NCBI GenBank assembly: GCA_000433475.1
Contig: HF993068.1
Coordinates: 1-8,647 of the forward strand
Source of the DNA: Mycoplasma sp. CAG:956
GTDB taxonomy: Bacteria > Bacillota_I > Bacilli_A > RF39 > UBA660
Length of the DNA stretch: 8,647 bases
Direction of reading: 5' to 3'
The notes beneath the pieces were generated by a model, which was not told the origin of the DNA, searched no databases, and saw only the letters and a list, made by a program, of their open reading frames with translations. The position numbers were made by a program, and so were the translations under genes. Below, piece after piece: positions 1-7,360 of the stretch. Position 1 is the stretch's first letter; every line of letters starts with the position of its first letter.

Positions 1-7
1 TTTTATC

Positions 8-112
8 TGTCTACTTTTATTGTATCACTTCATTATGGTTCTTTTTATATAGTTATTAAGATTTAAGTCTTTAAAAAATAAGAAAAAAAATGCATAAAAA
101 GAAAGACTATCT
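8..112. other. gltX upstream AT-rich stretch, no gene seen
   Basis: No credible gene is visible. All three plus frames are open for about the first 50 bases, so the 3' end of a left-hand gene could lie here (frame 1 stops at 64-66), but composition alone explains this. Two short sequences recur in the gltX terminator: TGTCTACTTTT (8-18 here, 1832-1842 there) and AAGACTATCT (103-112 here, 1864-1873 there). A weak AGTCTTT/AAAGACT pairing (66-72 with 102-108) has a long A-rich loop. Confidence 0.4.
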
Positions 113-126
113 AAATTAAAAACCCT

Positions 127-154
127 TTGAAAATAAGGAAAACTATATTATAAT
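127..154 (+). promoter_or_regulatory. Sigma-A type promoter of gltX
   Basis: TTGAAA (127-132), a 16-base spacer and TATAAT (149-154). Transcription should start near 161, leaving a leader of about 15 bases, too short for a T-box or other riboswitch, so gltX looks constitutively expressed. Confidence 0.8.
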
Positions 155-176
155 AGACAAAGAAAAGAGGAATATT

Positions 177-1814
177 ATGACAAATAAAGAATTAGCAGAC
201 ATTTTACTTCCTAATGTTGTGCATGATTATAAGTATTATGAAGAAAAATATCCAGATAGAAATTTAAGTGAAGGTGCTTGTGTTACCCGTTTTGCTCCTT
301 CTCCAACCGGTTTTGTTCATTTAGGAAGCTTAGCAACATCATTTATGGCTATTCAACTTGCTAAACAAACTAATGGTGTATGTTTCTTAAGAATCGAAGA
401 TACTGATGGTAAAAGAACTATTGAAAATGGCGTTCAAGGTATCATTAATGATTTTAAAAATTTAGGAATTACTTTTGATGAAGGTGAAGGTTTTGGGGGC
501 AACTATGGTCCTTACTTACAATCTGAAAGAAAAGATATCTACCAAGCTTATGCAAAAAAATTAATTGAAGAAGGACTTGCTTATCCATGCTTCTGTACAC
601 CTGAACATTTAGAAGAAATTAGAAATTATCAAGAACATAAAAAACTACGTCTAGGTTACTATAAAAAGTACGCTAAATGCCGTGATTTAACGATGGAAGA
701 AATTAAAGAACATTTAGATAATGGCGATAAATATATTATCCGTTTCCGTAGTCAAGGCAATTTTGAAAATAAAATAATTTTACATGATGCCATCAAAGGC
801 GATATTGAAATGCCCGAAAATGATATTGATGATGTAATTATTAAAAGTGACGGTCTTCCTACTTATCACTTTGCCCATGTTGTTGATGACCACTTAATGC
901 ATACAACTCATGTTACTCGTGGTGATGAATGGGTGGCTAGTTATCCAAAACATCATGAATTATTTAAACTATTAGGTTTTAAAGAGCCAGTTTATGCTCA
1001 TATTGCCCCAATTACTATTAAAGAAGGAACAACCGTTCGTAAATTAAGTAAAAGAAAAGATAAAGAAGCCGCTATTAGTTTCTATCAAAAACTAGGTATT
1101 CCTACTGAAGTTATTAGATTATATCTAGCTACTATTGAAAACTATGACTTTGAAGAATGGTATAATGCTAATCCTGATAAAGGAATTGATGATTTTACTT
1201 TTGAATTTAGTAAAATGCCTATTGGTGGAACCCTATTTGATATGGAAAAACTACAAAGTATTTCTAAAATCTATTTTAGTCATTTAAAGAATTACGAGTT
1301 ATATGATATGACTTTAGATTATACTAAAGAATATGATGAAGAATTTTATAATATTTTAGTTAATAATAAAGAATATGCTCTTAATGTCTTTAATATTGAA
1401 AGAGATATTGAAAGACCACGTAAAGATATTGCTTCTTTAAGTGATGTAAAAACTGAATTTAGTTATATGTTTAATGAATTATTTTATAAAGATACTAATC
1501 CTTATGCTGAATGCAAAGTATGTAATAAAGATATCGTTTTAGATTATATTAATAATGTTTATAATGATACTGATACTCAAGAAGATTGGTTTAACAATTT
1601 AAAAGAATTTGCGGTAGAAAATAACTACTCAGCAGATAAAAAGGCTTATAAGGCTGAACCTGATAAATTTAATGGAATGGTAGCCGATTTCTGTGCCCTT
1701 CTTCGTATCATCATTTGTAAGAAAAATCAATCACCAAATATCTATTATTTAATTAAATATCTAGGTAAAGATGAACTAGTTAAGAGAATTAATAAGTTCT
1801 ATGAAGAAAGATAG
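177..1814 (+). CDS. gltX: Glutamyl-tRNA synthetase (class I, long divergent form)
   Basis: Cytoplasmic enzyme that charges tRNA-Glu with glutamate using ATP. The Rossmann-fold signature FAPSPTG starts at about residue 39, followed by HLGS (48-51) as the HIGH motif, IEDTD (73-77), RGDEW (248-252) and the KMSKS-type loop KLSKR (289-293). CFC at 138-140 and C168 sit where some bacterial GluRS enzymes bind zinc, but I see no clear fourth ligand. At 545 residues it is longer than the usual bacterial form of about 480. It has roughly 30 extra residues before the first motif and a C-terminal half that diverges from the usual anticodon-binding domain. The start is fixed by AGAGG (166-170) six bases upstream. 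It is monocistronic, with its own promoter and terminator. A GlnRS is less likely, and whether it also charges tRNA-Gln cannot be read here. Confidence 0.93.
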   Translation: MTNKELADILLPNVVHDYKYYEEKYPDRNLSEGACVTRFAPSPTGFVHLGSLATSFMAIQLAKQTNGVCFLRIEDTDGKRTIENGVQGIINDFKNLGITFDEGEGFGGNYGPYLQSERKDIYQAYAKKLIEEGLAYPCFCTPEHLEEIRNYQEHKKLRLGYYKKYAKCRDLTMEEIKEHLDNGDKYIIRFRSQGNFENKIILHDAIKGDIEMPENDIDDVIIKSDGLPTYHFAHVVDDHLMHTTHVTRGDEWVASYPKHHELFKLLGFKEPVYAHIAPITIKEGTTVRKLSKRKDKEAAISFYQKLGIPTEVIRLYLATIENYDFEEWYNANPDKGIDDFTFEFSKMPIGGTLFDMEKLQSISKIYFSHLKNYELYDMTLDYTKEYDEEFYNILVNNKEYALNVFNIERDIERPRKDIASLSDVKTEFSYMFNELFYKDTNPYAECKVCNKDIVLDYINNVYNDTDTQEDWFNNLKEFAVENNYSADKKAYKAEPDKFNGMVADFCALLRIIICKKNQSPNIYYLIKYLGKDELVKRINKFYEER

Positions 1815-1878
1815 TCCCAACCAAGTGAAGTTGTCTACTTTTTGTTGACAAGTTCACCCAACCAAGACTATCTTTTTT
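1807..1878. terminator. Bidirectional two-storey terminator between gltX and the lipoprotein gene
   Basis: The outer stem AAAGATAGTC (1807-1816) pairs with GACTATCTTT (1866-1875) and is followed by more T. The inner stem pairs 1825-1835 with 1847-1857, interrupted only by one G-G mismatch (1830/1852), around an 11-base loop. Between the stems lies a symmetric 8x8 internal loop with the same sequence, CCAACCAA, on both sides (1817-1824, 1858-1865). The gltX stop codon is inside the outer stem. Read on the minus strand, the outer stem also ends in U-rich sequence, so it can serve the convergent gene too. Confidence 0.85.
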
Positions 1879-1888
1879 ATATCCAACT

Positions 1889-2422
1889 TTAATAACCAAA
1901 CTGTTGCGCAAATTTTTCTAATTGTTTCAAACTGTGGCCACTCATCAAAGCACTAACTTCAATTATTGTATTATCAACAAGACATATATAATTGTAAGAA
2001 TCGCTAACATTAGAAGTAAATACAATGTAGTTTTTTCCCTTATCTATTTTGTACTGCTCTTTTTCTGTATTACTGACTTCTTTATTAAAAGTAGCCGATT
2101 TTTCCTTTGGTTTCAAACTATTAACATCAAAATTAAATTTAGTATCAGCAGCCGATTTTTCATCGTACTCGAAAAAAATAAGATATAAACCATCAGCTGA
2201 AATAGTTAACCTAGATTTCAAATGTTCATCACCTTTGTCTGATACAACTACGGAATTTTCATTGAAAGAATAACCATCTACATCATAGCCCAATTCAGAA
2301 GCCTTAGCAATAAAAGCTTTGCCATCAAGGGCCAATTTTGTTTCTTCACTATTTTTATTATTACACCCACTAGCAAATATTATAATAACCAAAACCATAC
2401 CCATTAAAACAACTTTTTTCAT
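1889..2422 (-). CDS. Predicted lipoprotein of unknown function
   Basis: 177 residues. The N-terminus is a type II signal peptide: KK, a hydrophobic stretch (about 4-16) and the lipobox ASGC with the acylated cysteine at C20. Lgt and Lsp would therefore process it and anchor it to the outer face of the membrane. A polar linker rich in N, K and E follows, then a mixed charged domain (about 30-177) with one further cysteine near C147 in YICLVD. I recognise no domain family. The ribosome binding site AAGGTGGA (complement at 2426-2433) lies just upstream of the ATG. The gene starts 30 bases after the end of the 129-residue membrane protein gene on the same strand, with no clear promoter between, so the two are probably cotranscribed. 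Confidence 0.8.
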   Translation of the reverse strand: MKKVVLMGMVLVIIIFASGCNNKNSEETKLALDGKAFIAKASELGYDVDGYSFNENSVVVSDKGDEHLKSRLTISADGLYLIFFEYDEKSAADTKFNFDVNSLKPKEKSATFNKEVSNTEKEQYKIDKGKNYIVFTSNVSDSYNYICLVDNTIIEVSALMSGHSLKQLEKFAQQFGY

Positions 2423-2452
2423 AAATCCACCTTACACTAACCAAATACTTTC

Positions 2453-2842
2453 TTATTTAGTAAAATAAACGCTACACTTAGTCTTACTAACACCATTAGT
2501 TACATTAAGACTCCAACTTTCTAAATCAAATGTTGCCGTAGCTCCATTCGTACAACTAACACTTTTCAAAGTAAGACCAGTATCTTTAGAAGGAAAACCA
2601 CCACTAACATAAACATCATTGATAAAAGCTATTTTTTTAATTGGTTCATAAGTAAATTCAGCTACTGTCGTTCTTATGACTTCTCTTTCATCTTGTGAAG
2701 TAAGCTTAGAAAAAGCAAAATAGACAATAGTTGATAATACCAAAACTAAAGCAAAGATGCTAAGTCCATACTTTAAATAAAGTTCCTTTTTTTTATTACT
2801 TTTTAAATTTTTAATAAATTTGTTACTATAATCCTTATTCAT
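2453..2842 (-). CDS. Single-pass membrane protein with Cys-framed C-terminal motif
   Basis: 129 residues: a lysine-rich cytoplasmic N-terminus (1-24), one membrane helix (about 25-45) and an extracellular part of about 80 residues. The C-terminal 35 residues form a compact module bounded by C97 (in SVSCTNG) and C123 (in KTKCSVYF) with W110 between them. The two cysteines face outward and could form a disulfide. I have the impression that similar C-x25-C modules recur in surface proteins of uncultured low-GC Firmicutes, but I cannot verify this. The ribosome binding site AGAAGGG (complement 2850-2856) is seven bases from the ATG. It is the first gene of a likely two-gene unit with the lipoprotein. 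Function unknown; a surface or wall-associated role is inferred from topology and neighbours. Confidence 0.75.
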   Translation of the reverse strand: MNKDYSNKFIKNLKSNKKKELYLKYGLSIFALVLVLSTIVYFAFSKLTSQDEREVIRTTVAEFTYEPIKKIAFINDVYVSGGFPSKDTGLTLKSVSCTNGATATFDLESWSLNVTNGVSKTKCSVYFTK

Positions 2843-2856
2843 CTTTAAACCCTTCT

Positions 2857-2873
2857 ATTATAGATAAATTATA
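2857..2873 (-). promoter_or_regulatory. Candidate -10 elements for the membrane protein/lipoprotein unit
   Basis: Two TATAAT hexamers read on the minus strand (complements at 2857-2862 and 2868-2873), upstream of the gene starting at 2842. Neither has a convincing -35 box at 16-18 bases, so which one is used is unclear. Confidence 0.5.
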
Positions 2874-2890
2874 TCAAATAAAAATAAAAT

Positions 2891-2931
2891 AAAAAAGATA
2901 AATGCCTATAATTTAATATAAAGCATTTACC
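2891..2931 (-). terminator. Intrinsic terminator of the minus-strand LCP gene
   Basis: On the minus strand GGTAAATGC (2931-2923) pairs with GCATTTATC (2905-2897) over nine positions including one G-U, followed by TTTTTT. On the plus strand that G-U becomes an A-C mismatch, so the hairpin is built for minus-strand RNA. The 5' arm overlaps the last codons of the LCP gene. Confidence 0.85.
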
Positions 2932-4313
2932 TTTTCTTTATAATCATTAAGTAACTGTTCATCCGGTACCATAACATATAACTTACTCATCGGATAAGAG
3001 AAAGTATAATCTAATGCCGAAGTGCCATTCAAACTTACTGATTCAATTTCATAACTAGAAGGTTTACTTATCTCTTTTTTAATAAAGTCTGTTATTTCTT
3101 TTTTTGTCATATTAGTAATCATTGCATCATCTAATACATCTAAAAACTTAGTATAACTTGTAATAATCTTAGGACTCATTGCTTTCTTAATTAAAGCTTC
3201 TAAAACAATCATCTGATTTTCCCCACGCGTAATATCTCCATCGGCAAAAGAATGTCTTTCTCTTACAAATGATAAAGCTGCATCTCCATCCAAATGATTT
3301 AATCCCTTCTTAAATTTATAAGTCTTCTTCATAGTTGAATCATAAATACCTGTTTCAAAAGCATATTTACTATTAACATCAATGCCTCCCAGTAAATCAA
3401 CAATCTTAATTAAAGAAGTAAAATTAAGTCTAACATAGTAATCAATTTTTACACCCGTAAAATTTTCAACGGTCTTCATTGCTGTATCAATACCATATAA
3501 AGAAGCATGAGTTAATTTATCCTTACCGTTTTTTCCTGCCAAAGTAACATAATAATCTCTCGGAATATGACTCATCACAATTTTTTTCGTTACTGGATTA
3601 ACTGTTAAAACAATATTAACATCACTTCTTGTTTTCGTAGCTATCTTATTATAAGTATCAACCCCACTAATATAAATGTTAAAAGTATTCTTCGTTATAT
3701 CCATATTTTTTTCTTTAACATTAGTCTTTACTGTAATCTCATAATCATAAATACTCTTCGTATTACTAGCATACCCCGTATCATTTTCTCTTAACACCGT
3801 ATCCGTTGCATTATCAATTAAAATAGCCGGTATCTTTTCCATTAATAAGGCTGAGGTTAAACTAGAAACATCATCGAAAGTTACCGTTTTATTAATTTTT
3901 TCTTCTATCTCTTCTACTGCTTTAGTATAGCCCTCATCAGTATTCTTTAAAATGCCTATCTCCTTTAAATCTGAAACTGTAGCATCTAAACTATTTAAAA
4001 CCACAACCTTATAAGCCTCAATCTCTGTTTTAGTATGAATCCTATCTAAAAAACTATTAGTTTTATTTAAATAAATACACCCAACAACTTCTATTACCAA
4101 TAAAATCATTCCTAAAAATAAAGCCCATAAATGTTTATGATTAATATTACCAATTAAAAACATTGTTAAAATAAATAAAACTCCACTAATAATACTAAAA
4201 TATAATAAACTCAAAACATTGGTAAAATATAATAAAATTAAAAAAACAATACCCATTATCAATAAAAAAATATTAAAATACTGGTAAAATTTTTTCTTTT
4301 TTTTCTTCTTCAT
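2913..4313 (-). CDS. LytR-CpsA-Psr (LCP) family cell-wall polymer ligase, Cps2A-like architecture
   Basis: 466 residues. LCP proteins transfer undecaprenyl-phosphate-linked glycopolymers to peptidoglycan on the outer membrane face. After a Lys-rich start come three membrane helices (about 14-34, 37-55, 62-82), an extracellular accessory region (about 95-200) and the LCP domain (about 212-390), the order described for pneumococcal Cps2A. Catalytic-site residues are intact: D219, R229-S-D231, PRD (R252, D253), the LGG turn (about 308-310), RER (R351, R353) and D360/R363/Q367. The ATG at 4313-4311 is chosen because AGGTGA lies five bases upstream and the promoter at 4332-4360 starts RNA near 4325. 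An in-frame ATG at 4382 would add 23 residues but lies upstream of that promoter. Divergent from the second LCP gene. The polymer substrate is unknown. Confidence 0.92.
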   Translation of the reverse strand: MKKKKKKKFYQYFNIFLLIMGIVFLILLYFTNVLSLLYFSIISGVLFILTMFLIGNINHKHLWALFLGMILLVIEVVGCIYLNKTNSFLDRIHTKTEIEAYKVVVLNSLDATVSDLKEIGILKNTDEGYTKAVEEIEEKINKTVTFDDVSSLTSALLMEKIPAILIDNATDTVLRENDTGYASNTKSIYDYEITVKTNVKEKNMDITKNTFNIYISGVDTYNKIATKTRSDVNIVLTVNPVTKKIVMSHIPRDYYVTLAGKNGKDKLTHASLYGIDTAMKTVENFTGVKIDYYVRLNFTSLIKIVDLLGGIDVNSKYAFETGIYDSTMKKTYKFKKGLNHLDGDAALSFVRERHSFADGDITRGENQMIVLEALIKKAMSPKIITSYTKFLDVLDDAMITNMTKKEITDFIKKEISKPSSYEIESVSLNGTSALDYTFSYPMSKLYVMVPDEQLLNDYKEKVNALY

Positions 4314-4331
4314 CCAAATCACCTGTTTAAG

Positions 4332-4360
4332 ATTATAGCATATTTGTCTATATATACCAA
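4332..4360 (-). promoter_or_regulatory. Promoter of the minus-strand LCP gene (extended -10)
   Basis: On the minus strand TTGGTA (4360-4355), a 17-base spacer ending in TGC, and TATAAT (4337-4332). The TG before the -10 box is an extended -10. The predicted start, about 12 bases before the ATG at 4313, decides the gene start. Confidence 0.8.
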
Positions 4361-4578
4361 TTTTATTATTATAACTTGACATCTTTTTTACTCTTAAATT
4401 AAATATCTTTTTATTATTTATTAAACTCCTATTTTAAAAGCCCATATTTCTTATTTAAACCTCAATCATTTATAATCTTTTATCCCTTATATTAATGAGT
4501 ATCTATATTCATTTTAGTCCTTTATAATTATCTTTCCAATTTAATTTCCAACCCTTTATTATTTACATAAAGAAAATA
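4361..4578. other. AT-rich divergent spacer between the two LCP promoters
   Basis: About 218 bases separate the two divergent promoters. I see no gene, RNA hairpin or clear operator palindrome; it is T-rich on the plus strand. It is long for a simple promoter spacer, so regulator binding sites cannot be excluded. Confidence 0.5.
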
Positions 4579-4607
4579 TTGTTAAATCTAAGCAATTAGG
4601 ATATAAT
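4579..4607 (+). promoter_or_regulatory. Promoter of the LCP-PASTA gene
   Basis: TTGTTA (4579-4584), a 17-base spacer and TATAAT (4602-4607). RNA should start near 4614. The ribosome binding site AAGGAG (4620-4625) is seven bases from the ATG at 4633, so the leader is short and holds no attenuator. Confidence 0.8.
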
Positions 4608-4632
4608 AAAATAGAAAATAAGGAGACTTCTT

Positions 4633-6573
4633 ATGAATAAATTTATAAAGAGATTAAAAAATAGCAATAAAGTCTATTTAAGTATATTAATAATAACTTT
4701 AATAACCTATTTAATTGGATATATAATATTCGTTAAAAATATAGCCGTATTAACAGGAATAGAAACACTAGTTAGAATGATTTTAATAATTCTATTTGGT
4801 ATCTGGTTTCTAGTTTGGTTAGTAATGGGACTTGTTTATGTCTTTAATAAAAAGTATTCTAGTTTTATTATTATGATTATTTTCACTTTATTATTTAATG
4901 GTATTTTCTTTGTAGCTGGTTATTATATTGATACTATATATAAAGAAATAGATAGCATTAGCAAAGATACTATTAACTACACTACTTATCTTATAAGTAT
5001 GAAAGATAGCGAATTTAATAGTGATAGTAAAATAGGTATTATTAGTGATACTACTAATATCGAAGGTAATATTTTAGCCAAAGAATTAATTAATAAAGAT
5101 AATCTTCCCAATAAGTTATATCAATATGATGATTTTTATGTCATGTTAGATGACTTATATAGCGGTAAAATTGATGCTTGCTTTGTTTCTAGCAATTACA
5201 CCATTCTTTTTGCAGCAGAAGAAAAATATCAAAATATTAAAGATGATACAAAAGTCGTTTTACAATATAGTAAAGAAATGAAAAACCAAGATAATATCAG
5301 TTACACTAATAAAAAATTAACCGAACCCTTTACTGTTTTAGTGATGGGGGTTGATAGTGAGACTAACGGATTAAACGCTAATGGTGCCTTTAATGGGGAT
5401 ACCCTCATGATGATTACTTTTAATCCCAAGACTCTATCCGCTTCGATGTTTAGTGTTCCAAGAGATCTTTATGTTCCTATTAGTTGTCGCAATAATGCTC
5501 TTGCCAAAATAAATTCTTCCGCTGCCTACGGCACTAAATGTGTTATTAATACGATGAAGCAACTTACAGATATTGATATTGACTACTATGTAAAAATGAA
5601 TTTTAAAGGGGTTGTGGATTTAGTTGAAGCCTTAGGAGGGATTGAGATTAATGTTGAAGAACCTTGGAGTTGGTACAATGCCGGAGTTAATTACGGAGGC
5701 AAAGTCTGCGAGCAAAATTCTAACCGAGAATTTGGTGATAAAATAGTCTGTATGGATCCCGGCTTCCAAACTTTAAATGGTGAACAAGCCCTAGCCTATG
5801 CTCGTAACCGTCATCAATATCTTGGCTCTGATTTAGACCGAATTAGACATCAACAAGACGTTGTCGAAGCGATAGTCGAAAAAGCCAAAACCCTACGTAG
5901 TTTTGATGATTTTAAAAACGTTTTAAACGCTGTACAAAAAAACATGGACACGAATATGACTACCGATCAAATCTTATCATTATATGATGTTGGTAAATCC
6001 ATTCTTGTTAATACCATAAACGGTAACGAAGTTAAATTCTCTATTTATAAAACCACTTTAGAAACATATAGTCTTCCTGTCTATTTAGGATACTCTACTA
6101 CTTCAGCCCTAGGCTATTATAAAGATAGTTTAGAAGATATTAAAAAGATGATGAAAACTAATTTAGAACTATTAGAAAAAGTTCCTAATAAAACATTTAG
6201 TATTGATTATAATGAAGATTATACTTTAAAAATCTATGGCAAAAAGATATATGGTGCTAAATCCGTAGCAACCATGCCAAATTTAATTGGTTCTTCTAAA
6301 GATTATGTAAGTAACTGGGCAGTTAGTAATGGTATTAATTTAACTACTATCGAAGTTTATGAAGGTGATGAACATTTCAACTATTTATATGCTGATGGTA
6401 TTGTAGCCGACCAATCTATCCATATAAATTCTGTAATAGGTACGGGTACTAATTTAACTATTTACGTTAATAAGAGAGCTACTAATAATGATATTTCTAA
6501 TAGCCAAAATAATAATGATGACAATGTACCAGAACATAACGAAAATGATACTGTTATTGATAATGAGGAGTAA
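4633..6573 (+). CDS. LCP family cell-wall polymer ligase with C-terminal PASTA-like domain
   Basis: 646 residues. Three membrane helices (about 14-34, 46-70, 77-99) are followed by an extracellular accessory region (about 105-225, with a periplasmic-binding-protein feel around KIGIISD and IDACFVSS), the LCP domain (about 232-420) and a linker. Residues about 543-613 resemble a PASTA domain (MPNLIG at the start, GIVADQS near the middle, TNLTIYVNK at the end). A polar Asn/Asp/Glu-rich tail follows. LCP residues present: D241, D256, PRD (R277, D278), LGG (334-336), RNR (R391, R393) and D402/R403/R405/Q407. The arginine usually two residues before the second Asp is N254 here. Four cysteines in the LCP domain (C285, C303, C359, C373) could form two disulfides. 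PASTA domains bind peptidoglycan or muropeptides in PBPs and PrkC-type kinases, so this one may position the enzyme at nascent wall; that is inference. Confidence 0.92.
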   Translation: MNKFIKRLKNSNKVYLSILIITLITYLIGYIIFVKNIAVLTGIETLVRMILIILFGIWFLVWLVMGLVYVFNKKYSSFIIMIIFTLLFNGIFFVAGYYIDTIYKEIDSISKDTINYTTYLISMKDSEFNSDSKIGIISDTTNIEGNILAKELINKDNLPNKLYQYDDFYVMLDDLYSGKIDACFVSSNYTILFAAEEKYQNIKDDTKVVLQYSKEMKNQDNISYTNKKLTEPFTVLVMGVDSETNGLNANGAFNGDTLMMITFNPKTLSASMFSVPRDLYVPISCRNNALAKINSSAAYGTKCVINTMKQLTDIDIDYYVKMNFKGVVDLVEALGGIEINVEEPWSWYNAGVNYGGKVCEQNSNREFGDKIVCMDPGFQTLNGEQALAYARNRHQYLGSDLDRIRHQQDVVEAIVEKAKTLRSFDDFKNVLNAVQKNMDTNMTTDQILSLYDVGKSILVNTINGNEVKFSIYKTTLETYSLPVYLGYSTTSALGYYKDSLEDIKKMMKTNLELLEKVPNKTFSIDYNEDYTLKIYGKKIYGAKSVATMPNLIGSSKDYVSNWAVSNGINLTTIEVYEGDEHFNYLYADGIVADQSIHINSVIGTGTNLTIYVNKRATNNDISNSQNNNDDNVPEHNENDTVIDNEE

Positions 6574-6592
6574 AAAAATACTTCTCTTTTTT
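6565..6592 (+). terminator. Intrinsic terminator of the LCP-PASTA gene
   Basis: GAGGAGTA (6565-6572) pairs with TACTTCTC (6579-6586), including one G-U that is a pair only on the plus strand, followed by TTTTTT (6587-6592). The stop codon TAA (6571-6573) overlaps the 5' arm. Confidence 0.85.
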
Positions 6593-6597
6593 ATATG

Positions 6598-6635
6598 CCA
6601 AAATAAAAAGTAGACACGTTTTTTATATCTACTTT
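6598..6635 (-). terminator. Terminator of the minus-strand membrane protein gene
   Basis: AAAGTAGA (6607-6614) and TCTACTTT (6628-6635) form a perfect eight-pair stem with a 13-base loop. On the minus strand it is followed by TTATTTT, 33 bases after the stop of the gene at 6668. The arm carries TGTCTACTTTTT, shared with the gltX terminator loop. Confidence 0.65.
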
Positions 6636-6667
6636 CATCTTTCATTTATTACTTTTATAAATCATCT

Positions 6668-7330
6668 TTATTTTTTAGTATCAGTTTTATCATCGCTTAC
6701 TGGATTATAGGCAACCACACTATATTTATTATCTTCCTTAGTTAAAATTACATCCACTTTTTTATCATAACCTAAATCATTTACATAACTAACATTTGCA
6801 CTTATTTCATAGGCATCAACTGACTCTTCACCCATTTTATATTTTGTCGTTTTAAGTTCATCCATAACAACTTCACTAACTTCTGGTAATAATTGTTTTC
6901 TATCATTATAGGCATTATCTTCAATATAATCATAAAAATTATCAACCACTTTATTTATAAACATATCTTTTTTAGTTGTATTAAAGTACTGAGAACTAGT
7001 TACTTCATATTTATTAATTTTGTTATTTAAAGATAATAAGTCAATTATAAATACCTTAGCAAGCTCCGTTATATAAGCATTATCATCTACATCTTCTGCA
7101 TCTAATATTTCTTTTAACTTAGCAAATTCAGACTTATAATAAGCTGAAGCATTATCATTTATATAGTAATTATACTCTGGAATATTATTTTCAACTTTAC
7201 TAACATTTACCGGTTCTTCTTTTCTTTGCAATGTTCCATAAAAATAAAACACAATTCCAAAAATTAAAAACAAAGAAATAAGAGCAAAAAACATCTTAAA
7301 AACATCACTTTTCTTCATACTTTTTAACAT
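6668..7330 (-). CDS. Single-pass membrane protein of unknown function
   Basis: 220 residues: a basic N-terminus (MLKSMKKSD), one hydrophobic helix (about 12-32), then a hydrophilic, probably extracellular domain of about 185 residues rich in Asp, Asn, Tyr and Lys, with no cysteine and no lipobox. The last about 50 residues (VDAYEISANVSYVND onward, ending in SVVAYNPVSDD) look like a small beta-rich module, possibly an NTF2-like or conjugal-transfer-like fold, but I do not recognise the family. The ATG at 7330-7328 is preferred because AGGTGA (7341-7336) lies exactly five bases upstream; a GTG at 7339 lies inside that ribosome binding site and is not a credible start. A Met four codons further in is also possible. 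Its place beside two LCP genes suggests an envelope role, by context only. Confidence 0.75.
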   Translation of the reverse strand: MLKSMKKSDVFKMFFALISLFLIFGIVFYFYGTLQRKEEPVNVSKVENNIPEYNYYINDNASAYYKSEFAKLKEILDAEDVDDNAYITELAKVFIIDLLSLNNKINKYEVTSSQYFNTTKKDMFINKVVDNFYDYIEDNAYNDRKQLLPEVSEVVMDELKTTKYKMGEESVDAYEISANVSYVNDLGYDKKVDVILTKEDNKYSVVAYNPVSDDKTDTKK

Positions 7331-7360
7331 AAATATCACCTATTTTTCTAATATAGGAAT

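Noticed and set aside
90..119. Nine-codon ORF (MHKKKDYLN) upstream of gltX
   Set aside because: It has no ribosome site and lies upstream of the gltX promoter, so it is not in the gltX mRNA.
1922..2273. Two plus-strand open frames (88 and 74 codons)
   Set aside because: They lie antisense to the lipoprotein gene, which has a signal peptide, lipobox and ribosome site; the plus frames lack any of these.
4314..4382. Upstream in-frame ATG that would extend the minus-strand LCP by 23 residues
   Set aside because: It lies upstream of the predicted promoter and has no ribosome site, while ATG 4313 has AGGTGA at five bases.
6454..6645. Minus-strand 63-codon frame, hydrophobic
   Set aside because: It runs antisense to the tail of the LCP-PASTA gene and across two terminators; the hydrophobicity comes from reading Asn/Asp-rich codons backwards.
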